Shown here one piece after another: positions 1 through 7,684 of a stretch of DNA of 12,989 nucleotides. The stretch comes from DASTHG01 sp041498155. GTDB taxonomy: Bacteria; Gemmatimonadota; Gemmatimonadetes; Gemmatimonadales; GWC2-71-9. Location: contig JBGQHV010000089.1 in the NCBI GenBank assembly GCA_041498155.1, positions 1 through 12,989 of the forward strand, given 5' to 3'. Each line of letters opens with the position of its first letter. The first letter of the stretch is position 1. Position numbers and translations under genes: made by a program. Under the pieces are notes generated by a model. It was not told the origin of the DNA and made no database searches. It saw only the letters and a list, made by a program, of their open reading frames with translations.

Positions 1-2
1 AG

Positions 3-422
3 AGCTACTGCGAGATCGACCCCGACACGGTGGACCGCTGGGGCATCCCCGTGCTGCGGTTCCACTGGAAATGGTCCGATCACGAGGTCAAGCAGGTCAA
101 GCACATGCAGGACACATTCGAGGCCCTGATCCACGAGATGGGCGGCACGCTCATGGGGAACAAGGGCACGGCCGACAACGACTACGGGATCGCGTCGGGG
201 GGCAGCATCATCCACGAGCTGGGCGCGACCCGCATGGGCGCCGACCCGAAGACCTCGGTGGTGAACCCGACCTGTCAGGCGTGGGACGTGAAGAACCTGT
301 TCATCGCCGACGGCGGACCGTTCGTGTCCCAGGCCGACAAGAACCCGACCTGGACGATTCTCGCGTTGTCGATGCGGACCAGCACCACCATCGCGGACCA
401 GATGAAGAAGGGGGCGCTCTGA
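3..422 (+). CDS. GMC-family FAD-dependent oxidoreductase, C-terminal part (5' end outside window)
   Basis: Only the last 139 residues are in the window; the reading frame is open to the left edge, so the N-terminal FAD-binding domain lies upstream. The visible part is the GMC_oxred_C region. It has an IHELGATRMG block with the expected catalytic His (visible residue 71), then NLFIADGGPFV, then a KNPTWTI block with the partner Asn (residue 114). This His...Asn spacing, about 43 residues, is typical of gluconate, sorbitol, fructose and glucoside dehydrogenases of this family. These enzymes oxidise a sugar hydroxyl and pass electrons to a c-type cytochrome. The next gene encodes the matching small subunit and overlaps this stop codon by one base, so the two are almost certainly co-translated. 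The substrate cannot be read from this fragment. Confidence 0.9.
   Translation, partial: SYCEIDPDTVDRWGIPVLRFHWKWSDHEVKQVKHMQDTFEALIHEMGGTLMGNKGTADNDYGIASGGSIIHELGATRMGADPKTSVVNPTCQAWDVKNLFIADGGPFVSQADKNPTWTILALSMRTSTTIADQMKKGAL
408..414 (+). promoter_or_regulatory. Shine-Dalgarno-like site for the small-subunit gene
   Basis: An AAGGGGG stretch lies 7 bases upstream of the ATG at 422, inside the end of the GMC gene. It supports ATG 422 as the start over the longer upstream frame, which would run antisense to nothing and mostly duplicate GMC coding sequence. Confidence 0.55.
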
Positions 423-1012
423 TGGATCGTCGCGAAGCGGTCGGGCTGCTCTCGGCGCTGCCGTTCCTCGGCGGCCTGCCGCTCCCCCCCGCGGCCGCCC
501 GGCGCGGCGCCCGGTTCGTGCGGGAGCTGCAGGCGGAACCCGCGAGGCAGGCCTACAGCCCGAAGTTCTTCACGGCCCACGAGTGGCAGACGGTCCGGCT
601 CCTGGTGGACCTCGTCCTCCCCAAGGACGCCCGCTCTGGAAGCGCCACCGACGCCGGCGTCCCCGAATTCATGGATTTCATCCTCGTCGAGTATCCCGAC
701 AACCAGCTGTGGATGCGCGGCGGACTCGCCTGGCTCGACACCGAGTCCCACCGGCGTTTCGGCTCCACCTTCGTGGACGCCGATCCGGCGCAGCGGGCGA
801 AGATCCTGGACGACATCGCCTGGCCGGCCAAGGCCCCGCCGGGCCTGCACCATGGAGTGGAGTTCTTCAACCGGTTCCGCGACCTCACGGCCTCCGGCTT
901 CTTCTCGAGCGAGATGGGCGTCGCCGACATCCGCTACGAGGGCAACACGTTCGTCGAATGGCGCGGCTGCCCGCCGGAACAGTTGCAGAAGCTCGGGGTT
1001 CGCTACCCGTGA
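422..1012 (+). CDS. Gluconate 2-dehydrogenase subunit 3 family protein (Tat-like leader)
   Basis: This 196-residue protein matches the small-subunit family (gluconate_2-dh3) that partners GMC dehydrogenases. The N-terminus MDRREAVGLLSALPFLGG has a twin arginine followed by a hydrophobic stretch, a Tat-type leader, although the residues after RR are weaker than the consensus. In the family the small subunit can carry the export signal for the flavoprotein complex. The mature part shows the usual features: FFTAHEWQTVRLLVDLVLPKD at about 49-69 and DAGVPEFMDFIL at 77-88. A C-terminal GFFSSEMGVADIRYEGN segment follows at about 159-175, typical of the family. ATG 422 overlaps the GMC stop (TGATG) and has a good ribosome site. 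Its own stop overlaps the next gene's GTG. The cytochrome c subunit expected in three-component enzymes is not in the window and may lie upstream. Confidence 0.9.
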   Translation: MDRREAVGLLSALPFLGGLPLPPAAARRGARFVRELQAEPARQAYSPKFFTAHEWQTVRLLVDLVLPKDARSGSATDAGVPEFMDFILVEYPDNQLWMRGGLAWLDTESHRRFGSTFVDADPAQRAKILDDIAWPAKAPPGLHHGVEFFNRFRDLTASGFFSSEMGVADIRYEGNTFVEWRGCPPEQLQKLGVRYP

Positions 1013-2250
1013 GCCAAAAACGGCTGGGCATCGGGTTCATCGGGAGCGGATTCAACGCGCGGTTCCACCTGCAGGCGTTCCGCGCCGTGCGCGACGCCGA
1101 CGTGCTGGGCGTGTGGAGCCCGAACCGGGCACACGCCGAGGAAACCGCCGCGCTGGCGCATCAGCTCGACGTCGGGACGGCGAAGCCCTACGCCTCGCTG
1201 GCCGACCTGGTCGCCGATACCAACATCGACGCGCTGTGGATTACCGGTCCCAACTACGCGCGCGTCCAGAACATCGAGGAGATCGTCGACACGCTGCAGC
1301 GCGGCCGGGGCACGCTCGCGGGTATCGCCTGCGAGAAGCCGCTGGCGCGCAATGTCGCCGAGGCGACCCGCGTCGCGGCGCTCGCCAAGGGGGCGGAGCT
1401 GCGCACCGGATACCTCGAGAACCAGATCTTCGCGCCGCAGGTCGAGCACGGCCGGGCGATTCTCTGGGCGCGTGGCGCCGCGCTGACCGGCCGCCCCTAT
1501 CTGGCCCGGGCCGCCGAAGAGCACGCCGGCCCCCACATGCCCTGGTTCTGGCGGCCCGACCTTCAGGGCGGCGGCGTGCTGAACGACATGATGTGCCACT
1601 CGGCCCTCGTCGTGCGCCACCTGCTCACCAAGCCGGGCGAGCCGCTCTCGACCGTCGAGCCGGTGCGCGTCACCGGGCACATCGCCAGTCTCAAGTGGAC
1701 GCGGCCCGAGTACGCCAAGAAGCTCACCCAGGCCATGGGCAAGGATGTGGACTACACTCGACGGCCCGCCGAGGACTTTGCCAGCCTCATCGTCGAGTTC
1801 GAGACCGCGGACGGCCACCGGGTGATCGGCGAGGCGTCGACGTCGTGGAGCTTCGTCGGCGCCGGACTCAGGCTCTCGGCCGAGCTGCTGGGACCCGAGT
1901 ACTCGATGACCTGGAACACGCTCGACGCCGGGCTGAAGCTGTTCTTCAGTCGCGAGGTGAAGGGCAAGACCGGGGAGGACCTGGTGGAGAAGCAGAACGC
2001 CGAGACGGGCCTGATGCCGGTGGTGGCGGACGAGCCCGCCGCGTACGGCTACGAGGCGGAAGACCGCCACTTCGTGCGAGCGTTCCTGGGGAAGGAACCC
2101 GCGCGGCTCACGTTCGACGATGGGCTCGAAGTCGTGAAGCTCCTGATGACCGCTTATCAGAGCGCCGAACAGGGGAAGACGCTCGACTTCCCGCCCGACG
2201 GGTTGGAAGGCTTCGTCCCCGCGGTGGCCCAAGGAACCTGGAAGCCTTGA
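1009..2250 (+). CDS. Gfo/Idh/MocA family NAD(P)-dependent oxidoreductase
   Basis: The product has 413 residues and no signal peptide, so it is probably cytoplasmic. The N-terminal Rossmann domain starts at once with GFIGSGFNARFH (9-20), the dinucleotide-binding glycine motif. The family's CEKPLA motif follows, with the catalytic-type Lys at 110. The C-terminal alpha/beta domain has GGGVLNDMMCHS (187-198), where Asp193 and His197 match the conserved D...H pair that handles the sugar hydroxyl. Members oxidise or reduce sugars, inositols and keto-glycosides with NAD(P). The start is GTG 1009, overlapping the previous stop by four bases (GTGA); the open frame extends upstream but only as a shadow of the small-subunit gene. 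Sitting behind a periplasmic FAD sugar dehydrogenase, it may act on the keto-sugar product. The substrate is not determined. Confidence 0.9.
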   Translation: MSQKRLGIGFIGSGFNARFHLQAFRAVRDADVLGVWSPNRAHAEETAALAHQLDVGTAKPYASLADLVADTNIDALWITGPNYARVQNIEEIVDTLQRGRGTLAGIACEKPLARNVAEATRVAALAKGAELRTGYLENQIFAPQVEHGRAILWARGAALTGRPYLARAAEEHAGPHMPWFWRPDLQGGGVLNDMMCHSALVVRHLLTKPGEPLSTVEPVRVTGHIASLKWTRPEYAKKLTQAMGKDVDYTRRPAEDFASLIVEFETADGHRVIGEASTSWSFVGAGLRLSAELLGPEYSMTWNTLDAGLKLFFSREVKGKTGEDLVEKQNAETGLMPVVADEPAAYGYEAEDRHFVRAFLGKEPARLTFDDGLEVVKLLMTAYQSAEQGKTLDFPPDGLEGFVPAVAQGTWKP

Positions 2251-2258
2251 CCGGCGCG

Positions 2259-2993
2259 ATGAATCGGCGGGACTTCCTGGCAGCGGCGGGAAGCGCCGCG
2301 GCAGGCATGCGGGTGCTCGGCTCGAAATCATTCGGCACCGCCGGACTCACTCCCCGGTCCGGTATCGGCCCCACCATCCTCTTCCAAGGTGACTCCATCA
2401 CCGACGGGGGCCGCGATCGGGATGCCGGCGTCCCGAACCTCGCCGCCGGGCTCGGAACCGGCTACCCATGGCTCGTCGCTTCCTCGGAGCTTGCGGCGCA
2501 TCCGGACCGTGGGTTCCTGTTCTTCAATCGAGGTGTGAGCGGCAATCGCGTGCCCGACCTCGACTCCCGCTGGGCGACGGACGCCCTGGCCCTGAAGCCT
2601 GATCTGTTGAGCATCCTGGTCGGCGTGAACGACTACTGGCACACGCTGAACGGCGATTACCGCGGAACGGTCGACGAATACGAAGCGGGGTATGCGGCGT
2701 TGCTCGACCGCACTCGCCGGCGGCTCCCCGCCACACGGCTCGTCGTGCTCGAGCCGTTCATCCTGCGCTGTGGAGTCGTAACCGACGCCTGGGTCCCGGA
2801 ATTCGCTCGCCGGCGCGCGGCGGCCGCGCGCGTCGCGCAGGCTGCGGGGGCCGCCTTCCTTCCGCTCCAGGCACTGTTCGATCAGTTGTCGAGCAAGGCG
2901 CCGCCCGTCTCTTGGTCGTCCGATGGCGTGCACCCCACCCCAGCCGGACATACTGCCATCGCGCGCGCCTGGATGGATGCCGTGACGCTCTAG
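2259..2993 (+). CDS. Tat-exported SGNH/GDSL-family hydrolase (probable carbohydrate esterase)
   Basis: A 244-residue protein beginning MNRRDFLAAAGSAAAG, a near-consensus Tat signal (RRDFL plus a small hydrophobic run), so it is probably exported folded. All four SGNH blocks can be seen. Block I is FQGDSITDGG with the nucleophile Ser46. Block II is NRGVSGNRV with Gly95. Block III is LVGVNDYW with Asn124. Block V is SSDGVHPTPAG with Asp222 and His225. The serine hydrolase is therefore expected to be active. Related single-domain enzymes remove acetyl or other acyl groups from plant polysaccharides, or act as lysophospholipases; the sugar-oxidation neighbours favour a carbohydrate substrate (inference). 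The gene starts 8 bp after the Gfo/Idh stop. No strong Shine-Dalgarno site is visible, so it probably depends on translation through the operon. Confidence 0.9.
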   Translation: MNRRDFLAAAGSAAAGMRVLGSKSFGTAGLTPRSGIGPTILFQGDSITDGGRDRDAGVPNLAAGLGTGYPWLVASSELAAHPDRGFLFFNRGVSGNRVPDLDSRWATDALALKPDLLSILVGVNDYWHTLNGDYRGTVDEYEAGYAALLDRTRRRLPATRLVVLEPFILRCGVVTDAWVPEFARRRAAAARVAQAAGAAFLPLQALFDQLSSKAPPVSWSSDGVHPTPAGHTAIARAWMDAVTL

Positions 2994-3001
2994 CACCACC
3001 G

Positions 3002-5086
3002 CTACCGGGGGAACGCCTCGGGCAGACCGCCGTCCACCGTGAGAATGTCCCCCGTGGTGTAGCGGAATCGCTCGCTCGCCAGCAGTACCGCCAGATCGGC
3101 CACGACCTCGGGGGGAATCAGCGATACGCCCATCGCGTTGCGCTTGCGGTACGCCTCCAGCTGCTCTTCCACTGATATGGCGCGGCTCGCGGCTCGCTCG
3201 GCTACGAAGCGGCGGAACAGCGGCGTGTCGATCTGGTCGGCGTTGATCGCGTTCACCCGGATCCCGTAGGCCCCCAGCTCGAGGGCGGCGACGCGCAGTG
3301 CCTGCTGCAGCGCCGCCTTGCTGCCACCGTAGGCCACCGCCTCGCGCCCCGGCGCCAGCGCCGCCTTCGAGACCGACGCGACGATCGCGCCGCCCAGGCC
3401 CTGACGCCGCATCACCGTCGCCGCACGCCCGACCGCCATGACCGCCCCGAGGTAGTGCACGTCGAGCTGGCGCTGGAGATCCTCGCGCCGGATCTCGGTG
3501 ATCTCCGCGAAGCGCGGCGGCAGCCCCGCCGTGTAGAAGAGCGTGTCCACCCCGCCAAACGCGAGCACGGCCTGGTGAAACAACCGGCCAAGACTGTTGT
3601 CGTCCCGAACGTCCGCGGCGATTCCCACGGCGCGGCCCGGAAACATCGCCGTCACCTCGGCCGCCGCCGCGTCCGCCGCGGCCTGGTCCAGGTCCGACAC
3701 CACCACGTGGGCGCCTTCGGCCGCGAACCGTACCGCGGCGGCACGCCCGATACCGCTGGCGCCACCGATGACGACGGCGACCTGGCCCGGCACCAGCAGC
3801 GTCGCTCGGTCGCGGGCGGCCTGCTCGTCCAGCTTGCGCCGCTCCAGCGGCCAGTGCTCGAATTCGAACACGTCCGCTTCGGGGAGAAACTGGAACGTGT
3901 CGATCGCCTCCGCGTTCGCGATCGACTCGAGCACGGCCCGGTAACAGAGATTGGCCGTCGCCGCCCCCCGCGTGTCGCGCAGCGCGGTGATCATGCCGAG
4001 GCCTGGAGCGAGCACGACCTTCGCCCAGTCGGCGATCGGGGCGGTCCCCGCTGGCGCGTGGCGCGCATGATAGGCCTCGTATTCGGTCCGTTGCTCCGCA
4101 ATCTGCCCGCGGACCGATTCGGCCGCCTCATCCGGCGAGGACGACCAGTCGAGCTCGAGCCACAGGGGACGCCGGCCGGCGCGGAGAATGTGCTCCGGGG
4201 TCGTCATCCCTCCGGCGACGAGCTGTCGCACCCGCTCTCCGGCGAGCAGCGCCAGCACGGCCTCGGCGGCGTCGAGCTGCAGGATCACGCGTCCCGTCGA
4301 GGCGCCCAACGCGCCGCGCACCGCCGGCAGCACCTGCTCCGCGAAACGCCCCCGCGCGTCGGCCGATGGGATCTTCGCGCGCGGCGCCCCGAGCACCGTC
4401 GTTCCCCGCTGACGCCGCTGCGACTCGACGTGTGCCTCGATCGTCCCCACCACGCGGACCAGGCGGGCGTAGCACTCCCGCACGGTGTCCGCCCAGATCA
4501 CCAGCCCGTGATGCGCCAGCGCCAGGCCGATCGCGTTCGCGGGTATGCGTTCCACCTGACTGCGCATTGCGCGCGCCAGTGGAAATCCCGGCCGCGCGTA
4601 GGGCACGTAGACGATCTCGCCGCCGAGCAGCTCGGCCGTGAGCCGCTCGGCCACGGCGTCGGTCACGTTGGTGAGGCTCATCGTCGCGACGTCGTGGGTA
4701 TGCACGATCACCCGCTGGGGAAGCAGTGAATGCAGCGGGGTTTCGACGCTCGGCACCGGGCCGCCGGGGGCGAGCATGCAGCCCGCCATGAACTGCATCA
4801 TGTCGGGGTCGCTCATCGTCTCTACTTCCTTGAGGCGAGCGAGCCCGGGGAGCGACAGACGGGTGAACCCCCGGCGATCGATGGTCTTGAGGTCGGTCCC
4901 GCTGCCCTTCACCAACAGCTCCGCCCCGATCTTGACCGAGGTGTTGCCTCCGCCCGGCTGCACCAGGCGCGGCTCCCGTCCGACGAGATTGGAGAGATAG
5001 ACGAGCTGATCGAGCTCGTCGGCGCCGGCCGGGGGGCCGCCGCCCCAACGATCCTCGATCCCCGGGGGAAGGACGTGGTCCGTCAT
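3002..5086 (-). CDS. Bifunctional class II aldolase/short-chain dehydrogenase (RhaD/RhaE-like fusion)
   Basis: The product has 694 residues and two enzymes in one chain. The aldolase half (about 25-400) has PGGGNTS (44-50), the phosphate-site VKGSGTD (59-65), Glu115, HTH (His129 and His131) and AHHG (His193). These fit the zinc ligands and catalytic Glu of fuculose/rhamnulose-phosphate aldolases. The dehydrogenase half (about 430-694) has GGASGIG (441-447), Ser573, YGGSK (Tyr586, Lys590) and a VDGGLPEAF end. Proteins of this length and order are annotated as rhamnulose-1-phosphate aldolase/lactaldehyde dehydrogenase: they split the ketose phosphate into DHAP and lactaldehyde, then oxidise the latter. 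Two SDR positions are unusual: YTAG replaces NNAG, and His544 sits where the tetrad Asn is expected. The start chosen is ATG at 5086 (MTDHVLPPG), where family-like sequence begins; an ATG at 5131 is possible. No clear ribosome site precedes either. Confidence 0.88.
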   Translation of the reverse strand: MTDHVLPPGIEDRWGGGPPAGADELDQLVYLSNLVGREPRLVQPGGGNTSVKIGAELLVKGSGTDLKTIDRRGFTRLSLPGLARLKEVETMSDPDMMQFMAGCMLAPGGPVPSVETPLHSLLPQRVIVHTHDVATMSLTNVTDAVAERLTAELLGGEIVYVPYARPGFPLARAMRSQVERIPANAIGLALAHHGLVIWADTVRECYARLVRVVGTIEAHVESQRRQRGTTVLGAPRAKIPSADARGRFAEQVLPAVRGALGASTGRVILQLDAAEAVLALLAGERVRQLVAGGMTTPEHILRAGRRPLWLELDWSSSPDEAAESVRGQIAEQRTEYEAYHARHAPAGTAPIADWAKVVLAPGLGMITALRDTRGAATANLCYRAVLESIANAEAIDTFQFLPEADVFEFEHWPLERRKLDEQAARDRATLLVPGQVAVVIGGASGIGRAAAVRFAAEGAHVVVSDLDQAAADAAAAEVTAMFPGRAVGIAADVRDDNSLGRLFHQAVLAFGGVDTLFYTAGLPPRFAEITEIRREDLQRQLDVHYLGAVMAVGRAATVMRRQGLGGAIVASVSKAALAPGREAVAYGGSKAALQQALRVAALELGAYGIRVNAINADQIDTPLFRRFVAERAASRAISVEEQLEAYRKRNAMGVSLIPPEVVADLAVLLASERFRYTTGDILTVDGGLPEAFPR

Positions 5087-5151
5087 GGGGGCCAAAGATG
5101 GTGCCTTGCGGCCGTCCGGAGAAGCACGCATGCTGCTGATGGAGGCAGCCC
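5087..5151. promoter_or_regulatory. Divergent intergenic region between aldolase/dehydrogenase and PP2C genes
   Basis: This 65-bp gap is the only place for promoters of both divergent genes unless one lies in the other's coding region. Reading right, a TTGCGG at 5106 and a CATGCT at 5129 have 17-base spacing, but both match the sigma-70 consensus poorly, so I do not call a promoter. There is no evident operator palindrome. The function is inferred from position only. Confidence 0.35.
5141..5145 (+). promoter_or_regulatory. Ribosome binding site of the PP2C gene
   Basis: GGAGG lies 6 bases upstream of ATG 5152 and 12 bases upstream of the in-frame ATG 5158. The spacing favours 5152 as the start. 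It is one of the clearest Shine-Dalgarno sites in the window. Confidence 0.7.
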
Positions 5152-6036
5152 ATGACCATGACCGATCTGCGGACCGCGCGGATTCCCGCAACAGGGGACA
5201 AGCCGAGGGACGATGAGCTCGATCTCTTCGGCCTCACCCATCCGGGGAAGGTCCGGCGGGAGAACCAAGACCATTTCCTGCTCTGCACGGTGCACCCCCA
5301 GGTCGTGATCCACGCCACGAGCCTGCCCGATCCCGAGGGGCTGCCGTTGCGGGGGGAGCGGTTGGCGACGGTGATGCTGGTGGCCGACGGCGTGGGAGGC
5401 ACCTCGGCCGGCGGCGAGGCCAGCCAGCTCGCGGTGGAGGCGATCACCCGCTACGTCACGTCCACGTTGCGCTCCTACCACGCGGCCAGCGGATCGGACG
5501 CCGAGGAGTTCTTCGAGGCACTGAAGACCGCCGTTCTGGAGGCCGACGCGGTGGTGCGCAGCGAGGCCACGGGGCGCACCAATAAGACGATGGCCACGAC
5601 GCTGACGCTCGCCATCGCCGTCTGGCCCTGGCTCTACGTCGTGCAGGTGGGCGACAGCCGCTGCTACTACTTCTGGGACGGAACGTTGCGCCAGGTCACC
5701 CGGGACCAGACGATGGCGCAGGACCTGGTGGACCGGGGGGCGCTCCCGGCGGACCGTCTGGCGAGCTCGCCGTTCAGCAACGTGCTGGCCAGCGCCATCG
5801 GCGGACCCGAGCCGACGCCCGAGGTGTCGCGGCTCGACATCCGCCGTCGCGGTTGCGTCATCCTGCTGTGCAGCGATGGTCTGACCAAGCATGTGCCGGA
5901 CGCCGAGATCGCGCAGCACTTGGGCGCGATGCAATCGGCGGAACAGGTGTGCCACACGCTGCTCGATCTCGCGCTGGAGCGTGGCGGCAGCGACAACGTC
6001 ACGATCCTCGTCGGCCGGGCCCCGCCCTCCGCGTAG
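5152..6036 (+). CDS. PP2C-type serine/threonine protein phosphatase
   Basis: This 294-residue soluble protein removes phosphate from phospho-Ser/Thr using a two-metal centre. The PP2C motifs appear in order: HPGKVRRENQDHF with Asp40, VADGVGGTSAGGEAS with Asp79 and Gly80, TMATTLTLA (145-153), VQVGDSRCYY (165-173), RDQTMAQDLVDRGAL (184-198), LASAIGG (212-218), LLCSDGLT with Asp242, and GGSDNVTILV with Asp281. All metal-binding aspartates are present, so it should be active. The usual MGTT motif reads MATT. There is no membrane segment or sensor domain. Bacterial members usually oppose a Hanks-type kinase, but none is in this window. The gene stands alone, divergent from the aldolase fusion and convergent with the S41 gene, with 14 bp between stops. 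Residues 46-70 form a longer linker than in minimal PP2Cs. Confidence 0.94.
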   Translation: MTMTDLRTARIPATGDKPRDDELDLFGLTHPGKVRRENQDHFLLCTVHPQVVIHATSLPDPEGLPLRGERLATVMLVADGVGGTSAGGEASQLAVEAITRYVTSTLRSYHAASGSDAEEFFEALKTAVLEADAVVRSEATGRTNKTMATTLTLAIAVWPWLYVVQVGDSRCYYFWDGTLRQVTRDQTMAQDLVDRGALPADRLASSPFSNVLASAIGGPEPTPEVSRLDIRRRGCVILLCSDGLTKHVPDAEIAQHLGAMQSAEQVCHTLLDLALERGGSDNVTILVGRAPPSA

Positions 6037-6050
6037 GCCGCGCCGGGGCG

Positions 6051-7676
6051 CTAGCGCCGGACGCCGAGCCGCTGCAGCGCCTGGACCGAAGGCGGGAACC
6101 CCGGCTCCACCTCGATGGCGTGCCGGTAGGCGGCGATCGCCTCATCGCGGCGGCCGGCGCCGAGCAACGCTTCTCCCAGACTGTCGAAGGTGTTGGCCGA
6201 ATGCGGGTACACGCGCGTGTTCAACCGGAACACCGCGATCGCCTGCTCCGCCGAGCCGCTGCCCAGCAGACGGTACCCCAGCCCGTTGATGTCCCGCTCG
6301 AGACTCCGGAACCGGTTCTGCACCGCGCCCTGCGCATCTCCCAGCATCTGCTCGGCGCCAGCGGAATCGCCCGCGGCCAGCAACGCCGCCACCGCATCCA
6401 CGACGGACGGCCCGCTGTCGGGCGTCACGATGGCGGCCAGCGCCGGATCGATGCCGTCGCGCTCGTCGGCCGCGGAGAGCGGCGCGTAGATCACCGGCGG
6501 CACGAACGCGCGCCGGTCGAACTCGTTGGGCGCCTGGTGAAACACGGTCGAGATGTTCACCGTGAGGCGACTCGCGGGGAGCAGGAGCGGGCGGTGGTCC
6601 CCGTACTGGCTCGGCCGCTGACCGCTCGGCTCCCCCACCAGCGTCGCCTGGGTCCACGCCTCGAGCAGGTTGGCGAACTGCTGGCCCGCGGAGAACGTGC
6701 GCCGGCCGATGATCACGAACAGCCGGTCGGGCCGGTCGAGCGCCGGCCGCCGTACGATCTGCTGGATCGGGTACCGGTTCAGCCCGCCGTTTCCTCCGAG
6801 GTTCTCGCGAATGTCGATCACGAGTCGCGCGATCGGCGCGGAGTCCGCGAGGGCGAACACCTCGTCCCATTGCGCCCGGTTGGTGTTCGACTGCGGCCCA
6901 GGCACGACTCCGCGCATGCAGACGTACAGGGTGCGATGGTCGGGGAGGACGGTCCACCAGAAGAGCCGTTCGGGTTGCTGCTCCCAGGGAGGCGGCGCGG
7001 TCTCACGCAGCGTGACCCAGCCGCTCATGTCGATCGGAATCGGGCCCTGCCCGTGCTGGAACCGGCCGGCCGGCGCGACCACGACGGTGTCCACCCTCCC
7101 ATGCCGCTCGACGACGAGCGCCAGGTGCTCCGCATCGCGCGCCAAACCGAGTCCGTCCACGATCTCGGGGATCATGAGCCAGAACGGCGCCCAGGCGCGG
7201 ACCCACCAGTCGTTTTCGTGCGGGATGATGGATCCGGCGGCCGTCATCGCCTCGTCGGCCGCGGTACGGCCGATCCGCAACACCTTCGCGCCCACCAGGT
7301 CGGCGTGCGCGGAGTCGGCGCGCCGCACGAACAGGCCGTCCTCGAAGGAATAGAGCTCGAGCGGATAGTAGCGCAGCCCGAGCGCGGGGTCGGGCTCGAC
7401 GTTGGTGTGGGCGTCGCCCACCAGAGCGACGAGACGCAGCAGCTCCACCAGGCGCTGGTTGTTGCTCAGTGTCGGAAGCCCGCGGTCGAACCGCGCGACG
7501 CCAGAGTCCCATTGCGCGGCGGTGATGTTGGCGAAGGCGGCCGGATGGCGTTTGGGGAGCTCGCGGGCGAGCAGCCGTAGGTCGGACCGCCACCCGACGA
7601 GGTTGGGACGCGGGGCCGTCTGCGCCGTCAGCGAGGTCGTGGCGCCGATCATGATGCCTATGAGCAGTCGAAGCAT
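6051..7676 (-). CDS. Exported S41-like peptidase with C-terminal TPR region
   Basis: The product has 541 residues. MLRLLIGIMIGATTSLTAQ is a Sec signal peptide with cleavage near residue 19. The middle has the marks of the tricorn/C-terminal-processing (S41) fold: ALVGDAHTNVEP with His90, LVIDIRENLGGNGG (285-298), RRTFSAGQQFANLLEAW with the probable nucleophile Ser329, and TLVGEPSGQRPSQYGD (345-360). The His and Ser placement follows tricorn-like members rather than CtpA, whose catalytic Lys I do not see. Residues from about 462 to 536 look like two tetratricopeptide repeats, for example SANTFDSLGEALLGAGRRDE, which would bind a partner or substrate peptide. ATG 7676 was chosen because it begins the signal peptide and has AAGG 8 bases upstream; the open frame goes 19 codons further without a better start. 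It is divergent from the TolB/TPR operon and may work in the same envelope process. Confidence 0.85.
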   Translation of the reverse strand: MLRLLIGIMIGATTSLTAQTAPRPNLVGWRSDLRLLARELPKRHPAAFANITAAQWDSGVARFDRGLPTLSNNQRLVELLRLVALVGDAHTNVEPDPALGLRYYPLELYSFEDGLFVRRADSAHADLVGAKVLRIGRTAADEAMTAAGSIIPHENDWWVRAWAPFWLMIPEIVDGLGLARDAEHLALVVERHGRVDTVVVAPAGRFQHGQGPIPIDMSGWVTLRETAPPPWEQQPERLFWWTVLPDHRTLYVCMRGVVPGPQSNTNRAQWDEVFALADSAPIARLVIDIRENLGGNGGLNRYPIQQIVRRPALDRPDRLFVIIGRRTFSAGQQFANLLEAWTQATLVGEPSGQRPSQYGDHRPLLLPASRLTVNISTVFHQAPNEFDRRAFVPPVIYAPLSAADERDGIDPALAAIVTPDSGPSVVDAVAALLAAGDSAGAEQMLGDAQGAVQNRFRSLERDINGLGYRLLGSGSAEQAIAVFRLNTRVYPHSANTFDSLGEALLGAGRRDEAIAAYRHAIEVEPGFPPSVQALQRLGVRR

Positions 7677-7684
7677 GAGAAGAA

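Noticed and set aside
852..2258. A long upstream extension of the SGNH hydrolase frame.
   Set aside because: The extension is an Arg-rich out-of-frame reading of the Gfo/Idh gene. The true start is marked by the Tat signal at 2259.
1003..2331. A 442-codon open frame on the - strand, opposite the Gfo/Idh/MocA gene.
   Set aside because: It has no recognisable motif, and the + strand frame has a complete Rossmann and C-terminal domain with operon-style overlaps.
3455..4729. A 424-codon open frame on the + strand within the aldolase/dehydrogenase gene.
   Set aside because: Its composition is typical of an antisense shadow (Arg/His/Gly-rich), while the - strand codes for two complete enzyme domains.
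5106..5134. A possible -35/-10 pair (TTGCGG, 17 bases, CATGCT) ahead of the PP2C gene.
   Set aside because: Both boxes match the consensus poorly, and similar matches occur by chance. It is mentioned only within the intergenic entry.
6047..6058. A perfect 12-base palindrome around the S41 gene's stop codon, considered as a bidirectional terminator.
   Set aside because: It has no T tract, its stem would be only about 4 bp with a loop, and several palindromes of this length are expected by chance in GC-rich DNA of this size.
5853..7580. A 575-codon open frame on the + strand, opposite the S41-like peptidase gene.
   Set aside because: It is rich in Arg, His, Pro and Gly with no domain, begins inside the PP2C gene and mirrors the peptidase codons. 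The opposite strand has a signal peptide and S41 motifs. It is a high-GC shadow frame.
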